Shown here: piece after piece, positions 63,937 through 64,000 of the stretch | Layout of the letters: each line of letters begins with the position of its first letter | Position numbering within the stretch: the first letter of the stretch is position 1 | Assembly: GCF_020782115.1 (NCBI RefSeq) | Contig: NZ_JAJGMW010000017.1 | Coordinates: forward strand, 36,918 to 100,917 | Length of the DNA stretch: 64,000 nucleotides | Direction of reading: 5' to 3' | DNA from: Leeuwenhoekiella parthenopeia | Lineage (GTDB): Bacteria; Bacteroidota; Bacteroidia; Flavobacteriales; Flavobacteriaceae | Made by a program: the position numbers and the translations under genes | The notes under the pieces: generated by a model | Database searches by the model: none | Told to the model about the DNA's origin: nothing | Seen by the model: only the letters and a program-made list of their open reading frames with translations

Positions 63937-64000
63937 TTATTCCAATATAAAATTGGAATTATCAGTACCATCGCGACGATGATGTTCTAAATAGTCATTG
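63937..64000 (-). CDS. Possible C-terminus of a gene running in from the right edge
   Basis: On the minus strand an open frame ends at a TAA (63937-63939) and its last residues read NDYLEHHRRDGTDNSNFILE. It is convergent with the DCC-family gene and is followed by hairpins. No family can be called from 20 residues. Confidence 0.3.
   Translation of the reverse strand, partial: NDYLEHHRRDGTDNSNFILE

Overview
The window looks like chromosomal DNA of a Flavobacteriaceae member (Bacteroidota), probably marine or plant/alga-associated. The evidence is two SusC-type receptors and one SusD, lipoproteins with short lipoboxes, Bacteroidota -7 promoter boxes (TAnnTTTG) with little Shine-Dalgarno signal, and a bacterial SUI1/eIF1-like protein. 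I see no rRNA, tRNA, CRISPR array, prophage or insertion sequence. About the first 35 kb is carbohydrate-catabolic accessory DNA; the rest is a mix of conserved enzymes, a type III polyketide cluster and core genes.

Region 1 (1-14.1 kb). The N-terminal 801 residues of a SusC receptor run off the left edge. A two-armed L-fucose locus follows. The minus-strand arm (8997 down to 3011) holds a Tat-exported GH29 fucosidase, a zinc dehydrogenase, an amidohydrolase-type lactonase, an SDR, a FucP transporter and a mutarotase. Two tandem AraC regulators sit in the middle. The plus-strand arm (11060-14030) holds an enolase-superfamily fuconate dehydratase, an SDR and a FAH-type hydrolase. Together they can cover the non-phosphorylative (oxidative) route from fucosylated glycan to pyruvate and lactate.

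Region 2 (14.2-30.5 kb). This is a polysaccharide utilization locus: SusC/SusD, a FadR-type GntR regulator on the opposite strand, then an operon-like run of a GH28-like enzyme without a signal peptide, a sodium/solute symporter, a myo-inositol oxygenase with all six di-iron ligands, a GH89 alpha-N-acetylglucosaminidase, a membrane acyltransferase resembling HGSNAT/NagX, and a GH95 fucosidase/galactosidase. Near-identical 13-bp palindromes precede SusC and the GH28-like gene and are probable GntR operators. The inositol oxygenase beside an N-acetyltransferase/GH89 pair is the most unusual content in the window and suggests a substrate containing inositol or uronate plus alpha-GlcN(Ac).

Region 3 (30.5-35.3 kb). 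A cytoplasmic GH43, a catalytically degenerate Nudix-type regulator, and xylB-xylA. Two almost identical 25-bp inverted repeats, one upstream of the GH43 gene and one between the regulator and xylB, overlap the -7 boxes. This gives a self-contained repressor model for xylose/xyloside use.

Region 4 (35.7-49.5 kb). Small genes, then a three-gene transglutaminase / permuted ATP-grasp-alpha-E / transglutaminase-DUF2126 cluster (a predicted peptide-bond-forming system of unknown product), a threonine aldolase, and a four-gene overlapping operon (FAD oxidoreductase, methyltransferase, type III polyketide synthase, FabI-like SDR) that probably makes a phenolic or pyrone lipid.

Region 5 (48.7-64 kb). 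An envelope group (DUF1328, lipocalin-like and OmpA lipoproteins), a fused E1 2-oxoacid dehydrogenase, a low-GC CarboxypepD_reg-type protein, an operon of 2OG-oxygenase, SUI1, DUF1835 and nucleoside phosphorylase genes, ppk1 with a signal-less binding protein, ung, and a Smr-less MutS2 with a DCC-family protein. The decamer CGCGAAAGCG recurs at least five times in different genes and reading frames.
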